DNA from: Pachyseris speciosa
Taxonomy: Eukaryota; Cnidaria; Anthozoa; Scleractinia; Pachyseridae
NCBI GenBank assembly: GCA_016490735.1
Contig: JAEMWC010000116.1
Span: 166,001-230,000 of the forward strand
Reading direction: 5' to 3'
DNA: 64,000 nucleotides
Made by a program: the position numbers and the translations under genes. Below, one piece after another: positions 50,466-61,679 of the stretch; positions within the stretch are counted from its first letter, which is position 1, and each line of letters starts with the position of its first letter. The notes beneath the pieces were generated by a model. The model had not been told where the DNA came from and made no database searches. It saw nothing but the letters and a program-made list of their open reading frames with translations.

Positions 50466-51162
50466 GTAACTATCCAAAGCAGTTCAACGTTGTCAATGGA
50501 GCGTGGTAAAACCAACAACAAAGTAGTTAGTCCGGCCAATCACAACAGACGTGTGTAATGCAACGAGTCAATCGCGCACGAGGAAGTCACTATTATCTTA
50601 ATTTCGCTTCTAATTTGTCTGAAGGCTTTGCGAGTATTGCTAACCGTTCATATAGGGTACAATAAAGCACAACCAACGCAAACGCCAGTTATTAATTCGA
50701 TACTAAATTGAAAACCACACTAAGCGCTGTTACTTATTACATGAACTTGTGCCTATTAGTTCTGTGCCAGGGCTCCTTATTTTTTTTATTTTTTTTTTAT
50801 TTTAGACGCAATTGTAATCGCTTAGACCTAAACCTATATCAGGTCATGCTGAATCAAGAGGGAATATTGATTTCCACCAGACAGACTAAGGTTTTGAGCT
50901 ACCCTAAGAAAAAAAATAGCCGAAGAAATCCCTTTTCCTCGTTCATCTCAAACGAAGTAACGCCAACAATTTTGACAATGCATATAACTTCTTATTCTGT
51001 GCCCCAGACTATCCGTGCATCAAATTCCTAATTGAAATTAGTTGAATTAATTAGAAATTCTTTAATTTATTAGGTATTTATTTTTGTTTCCAAATTAGAG
51101 GCTGTCAGAAAATGACAGAAATATGAATTTGATGTTTTTCGTTCGTGGTTTTGCTTCTTTAG

Positions 51163-51506
51163 AAATTACAGAGTTTCAACCTGACAGAACCTTTCGAGGG
51201 TTCACTCATGAAAACGGACGACTGAAGATTCAGGAATGTGGCCACTATTACATCTACGCACAGGTGTTTTTTGAAAAGCACAGCATTGCCCCGAACTGGC
51301 ATAACCGCGTAGCTCTAACTGTAAATGGCACCCCTTTCAGTCTGATGCAGACGGGCATTAAAGCAGACACTGACTATGGAAGTCTTTTCACCGGTGGAAT
51401 TATTGAACTGCATGAGGGTGATTACATCAGCTTGAAGACCTTGTCTCCCAGCCATTTGTGGGTTTCTCGTGCTCACAGTTTCTTTGGAGCTTATAAAATT
51501 GGTTGA
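51163..51506 (+). CDS. TNF-superfamily ligand, TNF homology domain exon
   Basis: After TTGCTTCTTTAG the exon encodes EITEFQPDRTFRGFTHEN, KIQECGHYYIYAQVFF, NRVALTVNGTPFSLMQ, GSLFTGGIIELHEGDYISL and SFFGAYKI, then TGA. This is the jelly-roll TNF domain: the GxYYIYAQV strand, the ...LHEGDxIsL strand and the FFGAYk end. Such ligands trimerise and bind TNF receptors in cell-death and immune signalling. Corals have many. Host gene. Confidence 0.85.
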
Positions 51507-52223
51507 TAAGTTCCGGTTTCGATTCTATGGCACCAAGAAACATTGCAGTAAACATAGATAAACTATAATGCTTAGAAAGTAAAGTATCTAGTATCCCACA
51601 GTACATAACAGTATAAGTGGCAATGGCCTAGAAGATAGACGAAAGACATGTATTTTATATGTTATTAAAATGTTTAGAGCAACCTGGGAACGAGGTTGTG
51701 TTTAGAGTTGTGCCGTAAGGTAGGATATGAATCGAATTCAATTTGCTTGCTGAGAATGATCACTCTAAGAGACTTCAGCTATATCTCGTTACAGTTAAAA
51801 TGTTTAGAGTTGCGTTGTGAAGTGAACGATCTAATTTGCTTGCTGTAAATGATTATTGTAGAAGATTACAGCCAAAATAAATTGAATGCATTAATTGAAT
51901 GCATTAATTAAAGCGCCTCAGTTTTTGAGGGAATTAGGGTGGACGAACAACCAAACACATTCTAAATTTATGTTTTCTTAAAACGTAACCTTCTGTAGAA
52001 TTTTTTGCAAAATGAGACAAACGCAATTCCTTTCACGTGTATCACTGGAAACCTTGAAAAGTTATTGTTTATAGAAAAGCTGACTTTATTCCGTGCATTT
52101 CTGGACATTTTCAGGGTTTTCGGCGTTTTGCTTTCACCCCTATTGCAAGTTTTTCCTACTTGTAAAGTTACATGTCATGGAAATTATTACAATCCATGTA
52201 CACACTCTTCAGAATAATTAAAT
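51507..52223. other. 3' UTR and intergenic DNA
   Basis: Contains the TNF gene 3' UTR; AATAAA at about 51876 may be its signal. No other gene. Confidence 0.45.
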
Positions 52224-52563
52224 ATTTAACCTCTTCAGCCAGCACAGCCGCCTTCCAAATTTTGCGAGATTTGTGAAAAATCGCAACCCGAACTATTTTT
52301 CGTTAGTTCATTGTTTTCCTTCTAACCTCTCCAGCGAGCACAGCCGCCTTGCAGATTTTACAATGAATTTTGCGAAATTTGAGAAAAATCGCAACCCGAA
52401 CTAGTTTTCGCTATTTGCCATTTTTCGTTACTTCATTTTCTTCCTTCTAACCTCTTCAGCCAGCACACCCGCCTTGTAAATTTTACAAATTTTGCGAAAA
52501 ATCGCAACCTCAACTATTTTTCGCAAATTGCTATTTTTCGTTACTTCATTGTCTTCCTTCTCA
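52224..52563 (+). repeat. Three-copy minisatellite of about 110-125 bp
   Basis: Each unit starts AACCTCTTCAGCCAGCACA and contains GAAAAATCGCAACC and TTTTTCGTTA. Lengths vary by small indels. Confidence 0.8.
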
Positions 52564-53699
52564 CACCTTAAGCCAGCACTGAAAACCGATGAAAGTTATG
52601 AAAACCGCGATGCCCACCTATACAGTTGTCGAAAATCCCAAAAAGTCGAACAAACGCACGTCCCTCAAACCCTCACATTTACGATTCGCCACCAGCCTGA
52701 TACAGGGTATGTGACAGTTGAAGTTAATACGCACAACAAACAAGAAACATGGGTGTGTTTGCTTCGTTCTTTAAGCGTTGATGCCCAAAATCAGACGCAT
52801 TTATATACTGGATACACAGATTTGACATCAATTAAACACTTAGCTAACTTAGTTATTCATTCACTCCTGGACTGCGGACCGCGGTAGCTCTCCAGTTTAA
52901 TACTTAGGTCAATTACTTATTCATCCACTACGGGATCGCGGACCGCGAATAGCGCGTTTCAACTGGTAATCTACAAACTTGACAAGGCGCATCTCTTGCA
53001 ACCGCCTGAGAAATATTACGCTTGGACCACAAAATAAACTGCCCACAAGAGGTTGACAAACCGAAACTTCTGCAACCGTCTGAGAAATAGCTTGGATTAG
53101 AAAATGAATTGCCCACAAGGAGATGATCGTTGTTGCGTTCTCCTAACGTCGAACGCAACCTATTCTTGGGTGCCCTGTGATACTAATATAAGTGGTGAGA
53201 TTTTTCGTCGTTCGTGTACCATTTCTGTGCCATCTTGAATTACGTCATTAATGATATCGTGACTTCAGCCTCACTGATCTGTTCAGATTTACGCGCTTGT
53301 GAAGTTCGACGTTTGACTCAACAGGCGAACATCACTAATTTGGGTCGACCTAAACTGCAAAGTAAGGCGTTGCGTGACACGTTGGATTATAAAAACGTCC
53401 CGTAAAATCGAGCACTGTTCAGACTGTTTGTGTTGTACAATTTAGAGAGCACATTCAACCAATGTTGGGATCGTTTACATAATTAATTTTTCCCTAACTG
53501 TTGAAGGAAACAAATCAAGGTGCCCTATTAGAACATAAGTGCTTTTGTGACATAAGATGCTGAACCGGCATCTCGTATCAAGCACGCTGGCTGAGTCTGA
53601 ATAATAATAATAATAAACACTTTTTATATAGCGCATATACAGTAGCTCTGTGCGCTTTACACAATATTCACACGATTACGTCATAAATGATATAGTTTG
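52564..53699. other. Non-coding, one short open stretch
   Basis: 52580-52887 holds an open frame (TFTIRHQPDTGYVTVEV) that I do not recognise. An AAT run with a TTTTTATATAGCGCATATAC motif at 53602-53690 resembles a SINE tail. Confidence 0.35.
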
Positions 53700-53974
53700 A
53701 AGTTTGAAGTTTATTTAATTTATTTATAAAATAATATTACAGAAATATGCACTGCCCGCAGTTAGCAAAGGCTAGTCGGGGCGAGCAGTGTTAAATACGT
53801 ATATTATAAAATAAATAAAAGATTTAAAATTCAAAATTCTAGACAAATTACAAATACATCAATACATTTAAGATATGGCAAGAGAACAGAACAAGCTGAG
53901 GTCTTATAGTTTTGCTAATAAATTACACCAATCAATATAATCATCGTACTTTGCAAGTCTCTGGAGGAGGAGAT
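53700..53974 (-). mobile_element. LINE fragment, 3' part
   Basis: The reverse strand continues the LINE reading (RLAKYDDYIDWCNLL) cut by the Gypsy insertion at 53975. The outer end is not defined. Confidence 0.5.
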
Positions 53975-54147
53975 TGTAACGTACTTGTAAGGCGATAAAC
54001 TCATACGAGAATGAAGAACGCAATTCATTAAATGCAGTAAAACGCTTCGTCGACTACATGTGTTTACAGAACCGAACGCGGGAACACATCCGGGAACTTT
54101 GTACCACTTGCGTGAGCCCCTCAGGGACTGGGACTAACATCGTCACA
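53975..54147 (-). repeat. Gypsy 3' LTR
   Basis: 173 bp, TGTAAC to GTCACA. Confidence 0.93.
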
Positions 54148-54358
54148 TCTCCCTTGTTTTGACAAAAATATAATAAATAAATAAAAGACAAAACAAAAAC
54201 AAAACAAAAAAAAGGAAACAAACGACAACAAGCTAACAGAAAGAAAGAAAAACGAAATTCAACAACAGTCTCTTTGCAATAACTGACATGATATGACAAT
54301 CGAGACCAACAAGACTTAGTATAAGAAATGCTCACTGTTCAGTCATCCTTTAAGTTTC

Positions 54359-57300
54359 TTAGACACTGAAATCGTTGAGGTAGGCTGGTCTCCGAACTGT
54401 TCTGCCGCTCCTGGTAGTAAGAGGAACAGGACTATTCGAGGAGGCCGGCTGGGCGTCCAGTCGTGAAAACTCTGCTGTCACTGACGCATCGGGCTTCTGC
54501 ACCGCTGGAGATGCAGAAGGTACCACTGCTGTGTCCTCTGTAAGGTCTAACGAAGTTTCGGGGTTCAGGTCTGTTCCTTTTGTTTGCACAGTCTCATCAT
54601 CTGAGATGGGTTGGTAATTTTCGGGAACCTTGTAAAGATGAGAGCGGTTGCGGCGATAGACCCTTCCATCTTCTGTGCGGACCTTGTAGGATCGTACCGC
54701 CACATGATCCTCCACTTGAGCCTTAAACCATTTAGACTGACCTGGCAAAGGTAGGACCCGTACCACATCTCCTTTAGTTAATGGGTGTAAGACCTTAGCT
54801 CCTTCATCATAGTAAACAGCTTGCTTGTGTTTCCTACTTTGTAATTTCTTCGCCACATTGGGCACAACTCTTGGCTGAAGAAGCTGATCAGCCATGGGGA
54901 GTAAAGAGCGAGTCCTTCGGGAGAGAAGACGCTGTGCTGGGGAACTATCCATTCCTTCTGATGGCGTGTTCCTAAAATCCAGTAGAGACAGGTGTGAGTC
55001 ATGGCCCGCATCTGCAGCTTTCTTTAAGATAGCCTTGGCTGTCTTAACACTGTTCTCCGCCTTTCCATTAGACTGTGGATATCGAGGTGACGTTTTGATG
55101 TGCTCAAACTGGAAATCTTTTGCGAAGCTTTGAAATTCGGCACAATCAAACTGCGGCCCATTGTCCGTAGTGAGCTTATCTGGCAGTCCATATCTTGCGA
55201 AATGAGGCTTCAACTTACTAATAATGTCTTTGCAGGTCTTGGAGCTCAACACATCCAGCTCAAAAAAATTAGAGTAGCGATCAGTGGTAACCAGGTAGTC
55301 AGTACCGTTCAGTTCAAAAAGGTCTGCCGAGATGCTCTGCCAGGGTCTTGTTGGTATTTCATGGCATACCAGCGGTTCTTTCTGTTGTGCCGGCTTGTAA
55401 CTATTACAGATGCTGCATCTTGAGATGAACTCTGGAATCTGCTTGTACATCCCTGGCCAATAGAAAGCTTCCCTAGCCCTCCGAAGACAACCTTGGATAC
55501 CCAGGTGGCTTGAGTGTATTTTATCAATAATGCACTGTCTCAGACTACGTGGTACCACAATCCTTTCACCCTTGAACACAACACCATCCTGTACTGATAG
55601 TTCCTCCCTGAAGTTAAAATAATCATGCAAAGAGGGAGGTACCGCTGCCAAACTCTCCGGCCAGCCCTCCTTAATGACGGTAGTTAACAAATCAAGTTCT
55701 GCATCACTTTCAGTAGCAACTTTTATTTCTGACAGAGTTGTTTGACGAATTGGCACAAACTCTGCCATGTTCACATACTCAGCCTCCACTTCGGTTGGTG
55801 ACCTTATGTCAGTAACACCCCACACATCTTCTTGGACTTCTTCATCCTGACAGGTTGAAGGGAGGTAAGCTCTGCTAAGTGGATCTGCAATATGCATATC
55901 GGCGCCCTTACTGTATGTTACCTCTAAGTCAAACTTCTGTAACCGCAGTAACATTCTTTGCAGCCTTTTCGGTGCACTCAGCAGACTCTTCTTCATTATG
56001 AATTCGAGGGGTTTGTGGTCAGTTTGGATGAAGACCTTTCTTCCATAGACATAGCTTGCAAATCTTTCAACACCGAAGACAATTGATAACAGTTCTTTCT
56101 CGATCTGGGCGTAATTAACTTCGCTGACAGTGAGGGCTCTAGATGCATAGGCCACTGGATGGCCCTCTTGAAGTAAGCATGCTCCAAGACCACCCAGGGA
56201 TGCATCACATTGAAGCACAGTCTTCTTCTCCGAATCAAAATACTTGAGCACTGGCGCTTTGGTTAAAACCTTCTTTACTTTCTCTAGGCACTTTCCATGG
56301 ACTTCCTGCTCCCAAACAAATTCGTTTTCCTTCTTGACTAGATCTCTCAACGGCTTGACCAAGTCGGCGAGGTCAGGGGCAAATTTTTGCAGGTAATTCA
56401 CCATGCCAAGTATTCTCTGGACACCTTGCTTGTCTGTGGGGGCTGGCATGTCGTCAATGGCTCTCAGCTTACTTGGATCAGCGCCTAGACCCTCTGAAGA
56501 TACAACGTGACCCATGTAGGTGACTTTCTTCTGTCTGAACTGCATCTTATCCGCATTTAACTTGATGCCCTTGTGCTGGCATCGGGTAAGCACCTCTCTC
56601 AGATTGCGGTCGTGATCTTTGAGGGCTTCCTCATCTGTGTCACCTGATCCAAAGACAAGGATGTCGTCTGCTATGACCCTCTGTCCTGGTAGCCCTTCAA
56701 GTGCTAAATCAATTCTTCTCTGAAATTCCTCCGGAGCTGGAGATAACCCAAACGGCATTCGAAGCCAGCGATATCTTCCCCAAGGTGTTCCAAAAGTGGT
56801 TGCAAGACTGCTCTGCTCATCTAATTGGATATGCCAAAAACCATTTTTGGCGTCTAATACTGTGAAGACACGAGCCTTAGATAACAGGGGAAGGACATCA
56901 TCTATTGTAGGCAGGGGATAATGGTTTCTGTGAAGTGCTTGATTCAGTGGCTTTGGGTCAATGCAGAGTCTGACTTTACCATTCTTCTTTGTTGTCACTA
57001 CAATTGCTGAGCTCCAATCAGTGGGTGTATCAACTCTCTGAATCACTCCAATGTTTGACAGCCTGTCGAGTTCTTTCTTAAGTGGCTCTTTCAGGGCAAT
57101 CGGTACCCTTCTCGTTGGCAGCTGAACTGGTTGTACATTCTTGTCAATCTCCAGATGGAGTTCTCCCTCCAGTTTTCCCTCCCCTGAGAACAAATCTTTG
57201 TACTGAGACAGGCAATCCTCCTTTGTGAAAGCTTCACTTTCAACAACATGGCAGTTCATAGCAAGTATATTCTGTTTGTTAATGGTCAGAAGCTGTAGTT

Positions 57301-58690
57301 GCTCACTTGCTCTCAAACCAAGAATGGACTTGCACATACCGTCAACAATAAGAAACTCAATGCTGTACTTTTTTCTGTTCTTTGGGTTGATTACCCTGAA
57401 GCGTTTCTTGCCCAGAGGCTTAACTTCTGACTGGTTATACATAACCAGAGTCACTGATGTTTTCTCCAGGTCATCTAGCCCGTTCTCTCCAAATAGGTTC
57501 TCCACTGTTTTGCTGGCCATGATGTTTACTGTTGACCCACTATCCAGCTGGAACTTCTCTTCCAGTCCGTTGACAAGTAGGGTGGCAAAGACTTGGTTTC
57601 GGCTACCGGTTGAGGTGACAGCATTGAGCTGTTCCTCAACTTCAATCACTGCTACATACTCTTCATCTTCAGATTCGCACTCCATGGACAAGACTTTTTT
57701 CTTAGATTCATGACAGCAAACAGCAAAATGGTTAGGCTTACCACAGTTCTTACACGAGTTTCCCCAAGCAGGGCAGTTTTTTTTAGCAAAAGGGTGCTGT
57801 CTGGCACAAAACTTGCAGACCATCCTTTGACCTTTTGCCTCAATTGGGTTGCTGGCTGCTGGACTAGTCTTGTTTTTCACAGTAGGTGTCTTCTTCTCCT
57901 CCTTCACATAGCGCACATCTTCCTGATTCATGACTTTAAGTTGTCGAGCTGAAGTCTCAGAAGATCTGCAGATATCTAAACATTGACTTAAGGTGAGTTT
58001 ACTTGTCTGGAGGAGTTTCTTGCGAGCTGAGTTATCACTAATTCCAACCACCATTCTATCACGAATAAGCGAGTCGGTGAGGGAACCATAATTACAAGTC
58101 TTGGCGAGCTTCCTTAGTGCTGTGACATAAGCATCAACTGATTCACCTGTCTCCTGGTCCCTGCGGTTGAAGACATATCTCTCGTAAGTCTCATTGCATT
58201 CACCAATGCAATAGTTCTCCATCTTTTCGAGGATGATCTCTGGATCCTTTCTTTCGTCGTCGGTGTCGAATTCCATTGCATCGATAATATCCAACGCATC
58301 TGGGCCTATACAGGTGAGCAAGGTTGCGGTTCTCCGTTCCTTGTTCCTGTTCGGATTTTCCAAGTCTATAAGTTGAGCAGCGATCTCATAATTCGACCAT
58401 GCACGTCTGAAGCGTTGCCACTTAACCTTGAGATTTCCACCACTTAATTCTAGCTTTTCCGGAAGCGGTATATTTACAGGCACAGTGATCACAGTGGGTT
58501 GAGTACCCGGTAGATTCTGAGCAGAGGTAGAGCTTTCTACTTCTTCCGGAGGTGGCATATTCAATCCACACAAGAACAGCACCGAAAGGATAAACAGAAG
58601 GACAGCAAAATTGGCTTTACACAACTCACCAAATCTGCTCCAGTCAGGAGGACGAGCGACAGAATTCAGCACAGTTTCTTCTGACACCAT
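54359..58690 (-). CDS. Gypsy gag-pol polyprotein
   Basis: 1443 codons from ATG 58690, or about 1400 from MPPPEEVESS (58558). Order: gag (KVKWQRFRRAWSNYE), Cys motifs (CKFCARQHPFAKKNC, CKNCGKPNHFAVCC), protease FQLDSGSTVNIM, RT with VRLCIDPKPLN, FGLSPAPEEF and the catalytic IADDILVF, RNase H (VLQCDASLGGLGACL, IQTDHKPLEF), zinc-binding HxxxCxxC of integrase (HSSHLGIQGCLRRAR, CSICNSYK), core with TTDRYSNFFEL and LTTDNGPQF and SNGKAEN. No separate gag stop. No chromodomain seen. Confidence 0.95.
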   Translation of the reverse strand: MVSEETVLNSVARPPDWSRFGELCKANFAVLLFILSVLFLCGLNMPPPEEVESSTSAQNLPGTQPTVITVPVNIPLPEKLELSGGNLKVKWQRFRRAWSNYEIAAQLIDLENPNRNKERRTATLLTCIGPDALDIIDAMEFDTDDERKDPEIILEKMENYCIGECNETYERYVFNRRDQETGESVDAYVTALRKLAKTCNYGSLTDSLIRDRMVVGISDNSARKKLLQTSKLTLSQCLDICRSSETSARQLKVMNQEDVRYVKEEKKTPTVKNKTSPAASNPIEAKGQRMVCKFCARQHPFAKKNCPAWGNSCKNCGKPNHFAVCCHESKKKVLSMECESEDEEYVAVIEVEEQLNAVTSTGSRNQVFATLLVNGLEEKFQLDSGSTVNIMASKTVENLFGENGLDDLEKTSVTLVMYNQSEVKPLGKKRFRVINPKNRKKYSIEFLIVDGMCKSILGLRASEQLQLLTINKQNILAMNCHVVESEAFTKEDCLSQYKDLFSGEGKLEGELHLEIDKNVQPVQLPTRRVPIALKEPLKKELDRLSNIGVIQRVDTPTDWSSAIVVTTKKNGKVRLCIDPKPLNQALHRNHYPLPTIDDVLPLLSKARVFTVLDAKNGFWHIQLDEQSSLATTFGTPWGRYRWLRMPFGLSPAPEEFQRRIDLALEGLPGQRVIADDILVFGSGDTDEEALKDHDRNLREVLTRCQHKGIKLNADKMQFRQKKVTYMGHVVSSEGLGADPSKLRAIDDMPAPTDKQGVQRILGMVNYLQKFAPDLADLVKPLRDLVKKENEFVWEQEVHGKCLEKVKKVLTKAPVLKYFDSEKKTVLQCDASLGGLGACLLQEGHPVAYASRALTVSEVNYAQIEKELLSIVFGVERFASYVYGRKVFIQTDHKPLEFIMKKSLLSAPKRLQRMLLRLQKFDLEVTYSKGADMHIADPLSRAYLPSTCQDEEVQEDVWGVTDIRSPTEVEAEYVNMAEFVPIRQTTLSEIKVATESDAELDLLTTVIKEGWPESLAAVPPSLHDYFNFREELSVQDGVVFKGERIVVPRSLRQCIIDKIHSSHLGIQGCLRRAREAFYWPGMYKQIPEFISRCSICNSYKPAQQKEPLVCHEIPTRPWQSISADLFELNGTDYLVTTDRYSNFFELDVLSSKTCKDIISKLKPHFARYGLPDKLTTDNGPQFDCAEFQSFAKDFQFEHIKTSPRYPQSNGKAENSVKTAKAILKKAADAGHDSHLSLLDFRNTPSEGMDSSPAQRLLSRRTRSLLPMADQLLQPRVVPNVAKKLQSRKHKQAVYYDEGAKVLHPLTKGDVVRVLPLPGQSKWFKAQVEDHVAVRSYKVRTEDGRVYRRNRSHLYKVPENYQPISDDETVQTKGTDLNPETSLDLTEDTAVVPSASPAVQKPDASVTAEFSRLDAQPASSNSPVPLTTRSGRTVRRPAYLNDFSV
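58674..58689 (-). other. Gypsy primer binding site
   Basis: TGGTGTCAGAAGAAAC starts right after the 5' LTR. It overlaps the first possible ATG of the polyprotein. Confidence 0.65.
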
Positions 58691-58862
58691 GTAACGTACT
58701 TGTAAGGCGATAAACTCATACGAGAATGAAGAACGCAATTCATTAAATGCAGTAAAACGCTTCGTCGACTACATGTGTTTACAGAACTGAACGCGGGAAC
58801 ACATCCGGGAACTTTGTACCACTTGCGTGAGCCCCTCAGGGACTGGGACTAACATCGTCACA
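58690..58862 (-). repeat. Gypsy 5' LTR
   Basis: 173 bp, one base different from 53975-54147. Confidence 0.93.
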
Positions 58863-58867
58863 GAGAT

Positions 58868-59340
58868 CATGAATTTTACTTTTAAAATTGTGTTTGATAG
58901 CCGGCGCACTTCACAAGACAAGCTATTCCAGATTCTAACATCATTTCTTGAAAAAGCCTTTTTTGTATATCTAATCTTGAACTTTCGACAAAATAGTCGC
59001 CTCTTGAAGATGATCTTGTCTCATACGAATGAATATTAGCTTGGTAAGTAAATAAGTTAGATATGTTAGGAGGTGCCAAGTTATTGGATATGTCATGCAT
59101 CAAGATGGCAACTGATTTAAAGTAAAGCATGTCCAGAGGAAGAAAACGAGAAGAAGCAAAAAACGGGATTGCATGAGATCTGTAGTCACCAAAGTACATT
59201 AAGCAAAGGGCTCGTTTTTGAAGGATTGGAATCTTATCTCTATAAAGTTTTGCAGCTTGACCCCACGCGACTATACCATACAACAGATAGGGTTGGATAA
59301 GTGACCTATAAATGTGGTTTAGAGTACTAATAATGGTAAT
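58868..59340 (-). pseudogene. LINE (CR1/L2-like) reverse transcriptase, C-terminal part
   Basis: Reads STLNHIYRSLIQPYLLYG, VAWGQAAKLYRDKIPILQ and RALCLMYFGDYRSHAIPFF, the region after the RT palm in CR1/L2/Rex-type LINEs. Broken by the Gypsy element on one side and a SINE on the other. Confidence 0.75.
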
Positions 59341-59701
59341 GGATTTATATACCGCACATATCACATAGTTTCATGGCGGTTAAGTTTACAATTCTTCTCT
59401 AGGGTGAGATCGGACGTCAGCCTGTAAAGGCGCCTCTGGCAGCCGCTATCAGTCCATTTTTGATCTCACCCACCCACCCAACCCACACATGAATGTCAAG
59501 ACAGATGAAAGGTAGACCACCACACCGGGAACTACGTCCCCTACTCTTTTCAAACAGTGTGTGGGCTCTTTACCGTCCCACAGATTATTAGAAACAAGAG
59601 TTGTGAGACCGTCCCACAGATTATTAGAAACAAGAGTTGTGAGACGGGACCTACGGTTTATCGTCCTTATCCGAGAAGACTAGAAAGTCTAACCGTTTGC
59701 A

Positions 59702-59733
<32 letters not shown>

Positions 59734-59832
59734 ATTATTTAAAGACCCTGAGTGTTGGTCCGGGCGGGGTTTGAACCCGCGACCTCCCGCACAGTAGTCC
59801 GGTGCTCTACCACTGAGCTAACCGGGCGGCGG
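59341..59832 (-). mobile_element. tRNA-derived SINE
   Basis: A tRNA-like head (59758-59832, A box TTAGCTCAGTGGTAGAGC, B box GGGTTCAAACC) is followed on the minus strand by an unrelated body with a 37-bp tandem duplication (CCCACAGATTATTAGAAACA). The tail is near 59341. It sits in the LINE. Confidence 0.6.
59758..59832 (-). other. tRNA-like SINE head (not a functional tRNA)
   Basis: T arm GCGGG/CCCGC is intact, the anticodon loop reads CTACTGT, but the acceptor pairs at only about five of seven positions with an extra base and the anticodon stem has two mismatches. Confidence 0.55.
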
Positions 59833-59845
59833 TAGACTAAGGGGT

Positions 59846-60120
59846 ACTAGCCTGCGAAGCAGTCGATTCCTTGCCAAACGCTGCGCGGGAAGATTGAGCA
59901 AGCAAGCGGGCGAACGAGCGTGACACTGCGGTCAGAAAAAAAAAATGGAAACAAGCGGGGAGGGGGTGGGGGGCGAAGGAATGATTCCTTCGCCGCCCCA
60001 CCCCCTCCCCGCTTCTTCCCCAATTTTTTGCTCACCGCAGTGTCACGCTCGTTCGCCCGCTTGTTTGCTCGAACTCCCCGCGCAGCGTTTGGCAAGGAAT
60101 CGACTGCTTCGCAGGCTAAA
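59846..60120. repeat. Fold-back palindrome with about 130-bp arms
   Basis: AGCCTGCGAAGCAGTCGATT at the left returns inverted as AATCGACTGCTTCGCAGGCT at the right. The arms also share GGGGAGGGGGTGGGG against CCCCACCCCCTCCCC around the centre near 59985. Non-autonomous fold-back element. Confidence 0.8.
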
Positions 60121-60124
60121 GGGG

Positions 60125-60480
60125 TACAAAGTGTCTTAACCTAGAGATAACGCCAATTGATTTACTTATTTTGGATGCAATATGAGCAATGTGGTGACCC
60201 AATGAAAGAGTTTCATCAATAAGCACACCTAAGTATTTAATAAACTCCTTACGTTCTAAAAAATATAACTGTTAGTATGATGGTCAAACATTCTCAAATT
60301 TATTTGGTGATTCGGCTTTTTCTGTCTAGGCCGAAAAATAACAAAGTTCGATTTTTTTATATTCAGAGATAACTTGTTAGCGATTAACCAATCATAGATG
60401 TTACAGAGTTCATCATTAACTATGGTTTCGAGTAACTTATTTGCTGAAAATAAGAAACAAAACCTTGTTTACACTTCAAT
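60125..60480 (-). pseudogene. LINE reverse transcriptase, middle part
   Basis: Reads DELCNIYDWLIANKLSLNI, KKSNFVIFRPRQKKP and RKEFIKYLGVLIDETLSW, the stretch after the RT catalytic site in CR1/L2-type LINEs. It continues into 59340 once the SINE and fold-back are removed. Confidence 0.75.
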
Positions 60481-61190
60481 ATTGTTTTTTCATGGCAAGA
60501 TCTGAAATATTACCGAACCTTAGCTAAATACTAGCCGACAAGGAAGCACATAACCGATCACAACCCACTTTGAGTCACGTCATGTTACAAACCTGTAATC
60601 GATTTCATTATTATCACATCAGACTACCGCAGCAATAGACACTCGAACGCATTCCTGATCTACCATTACAACTAGTTTCAAGTATTAATTTTACACTTCA
60701 ACACAGCACTTGACAACCCAACACAATAACGTCTGCCTTGATGTGAATGTCGGCCGAGACAAAGCCTAGTAACTGGACATTGAATCTGGACTGGACTCTT
60801 TCTATGAGAGAGGCAGGAATGATTATATTGAATCTTAAGTTGCATTTTTAAAAAAGCACATGGGAAAACAATTGACGTCTTGCTGTTTTATGTGCCTGTT
60901 TTTCTACAATTGCTTTTTTTCTAGGTTATTAACACAGGATGCATGGACCAGGGCATGGACCAGGTCCATAAGTGGGGTCCATTGACCCCTGGTACTTTTA
61001 AGTTTTAACACCACTTTTTTGTTTCTGAAAGTCCACCACACCATGTCAATTTTAAATGCATTTCCAGCCATTTCAGAGGACTTCAATCTGAAAATTTTCC
61101 AGGGAGCATGGCAACGGACCCCCTGCTTGACTCACGCTGGCGCATTCGGGCCCTTAAAACCACCTCTTCCCCTGCTTGAAACTGACTAGA
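60481..61190. other. Intergenic, no gene seen
   Basis: A short GGACCAGG/ATGGACC duplicated motif lies near 60940-60975. Confidence 0.5.
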
Positions 61191-61445
61191 CGAAATTTTC
61201 CAGATTCGTTATTTTCACTGACTTGACAAATTTTCCAATTTTTCGCAAAATTCACAATTTTTGTAATTTTTGCAGTTTTCGTAAAAATTGCAGTTTTCAT
61301 TGGAACTCTCTCAACCCCCTTGTCTACTAATTTTCACTGACTTGACAAATTTTTCAGTTTTTTGCAAAATTCATAATTTTCACAGTTTTTTTGGGGGCCC
61401 TCTCAACCGCCTTGTCTACTGCTTTTCACTGACTTGATGAATTTT
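61191..61445 (+). repeat. Degenerate minisatellite (TTTTCACTGACTTGA units)
   Basis: Three units of about 115 bp with TTTTCACTGACTTGACAAAT and AAAATTC-type blocks. Confidence 0.65.
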
Positions 61446-61497
61446 CCAATAGACAATTTTACGGTTTTGCTCAGTACCCTGGCCTTTGATTGAATGT

Positions 61498-61624
61498 GAG
61501 GCTAGGGGTGACCTTGTTTTGATACAAACCTACCTGCTTTTCTTATAGAAATTATGCTGATTAAACACTAGTTAGCATACGAAAAATAGGTAGGTTTGTA
61601 ACAAAACAAGGTCAACCCCAGCCT
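61498..61624. mobile_element. Small MITE-like inverted repeat
   Basis: GAGGCTAGGGGTGACCTTG and CAAGGTCAACCCCAGCCTC form arms of about 38 bp around a 50-bp loop. Confidence 0.65.
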
Positions 61625-61679
61625 CGCTTTCACCGACAACTATAAAATGGTCAATTTTTTGCAAATTTAATTCGTTGTT

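Larger units (their letters stand above)
53975..58862 (-). mobile_element. Intact young Gypsy (Ty3) LTR retrotransposon
   Basis: Two 173-bp LTRs (TGTAACG...GTCACA) bound one uninterrupted polyprotein frame. The LTRs differ at one position (C/T at 54065-54066 against the right copy). GAGAT duplications flank it (53970-53974, 58863-58867). It sits in a LINE. It could still be active. Confidence 0.93.

Noticed and set aside
59758..59832. Functional tRNA gene
   Set aside because: Acceptor and anticodon stems mispair and a SINE body follows, so it is a SINE head.
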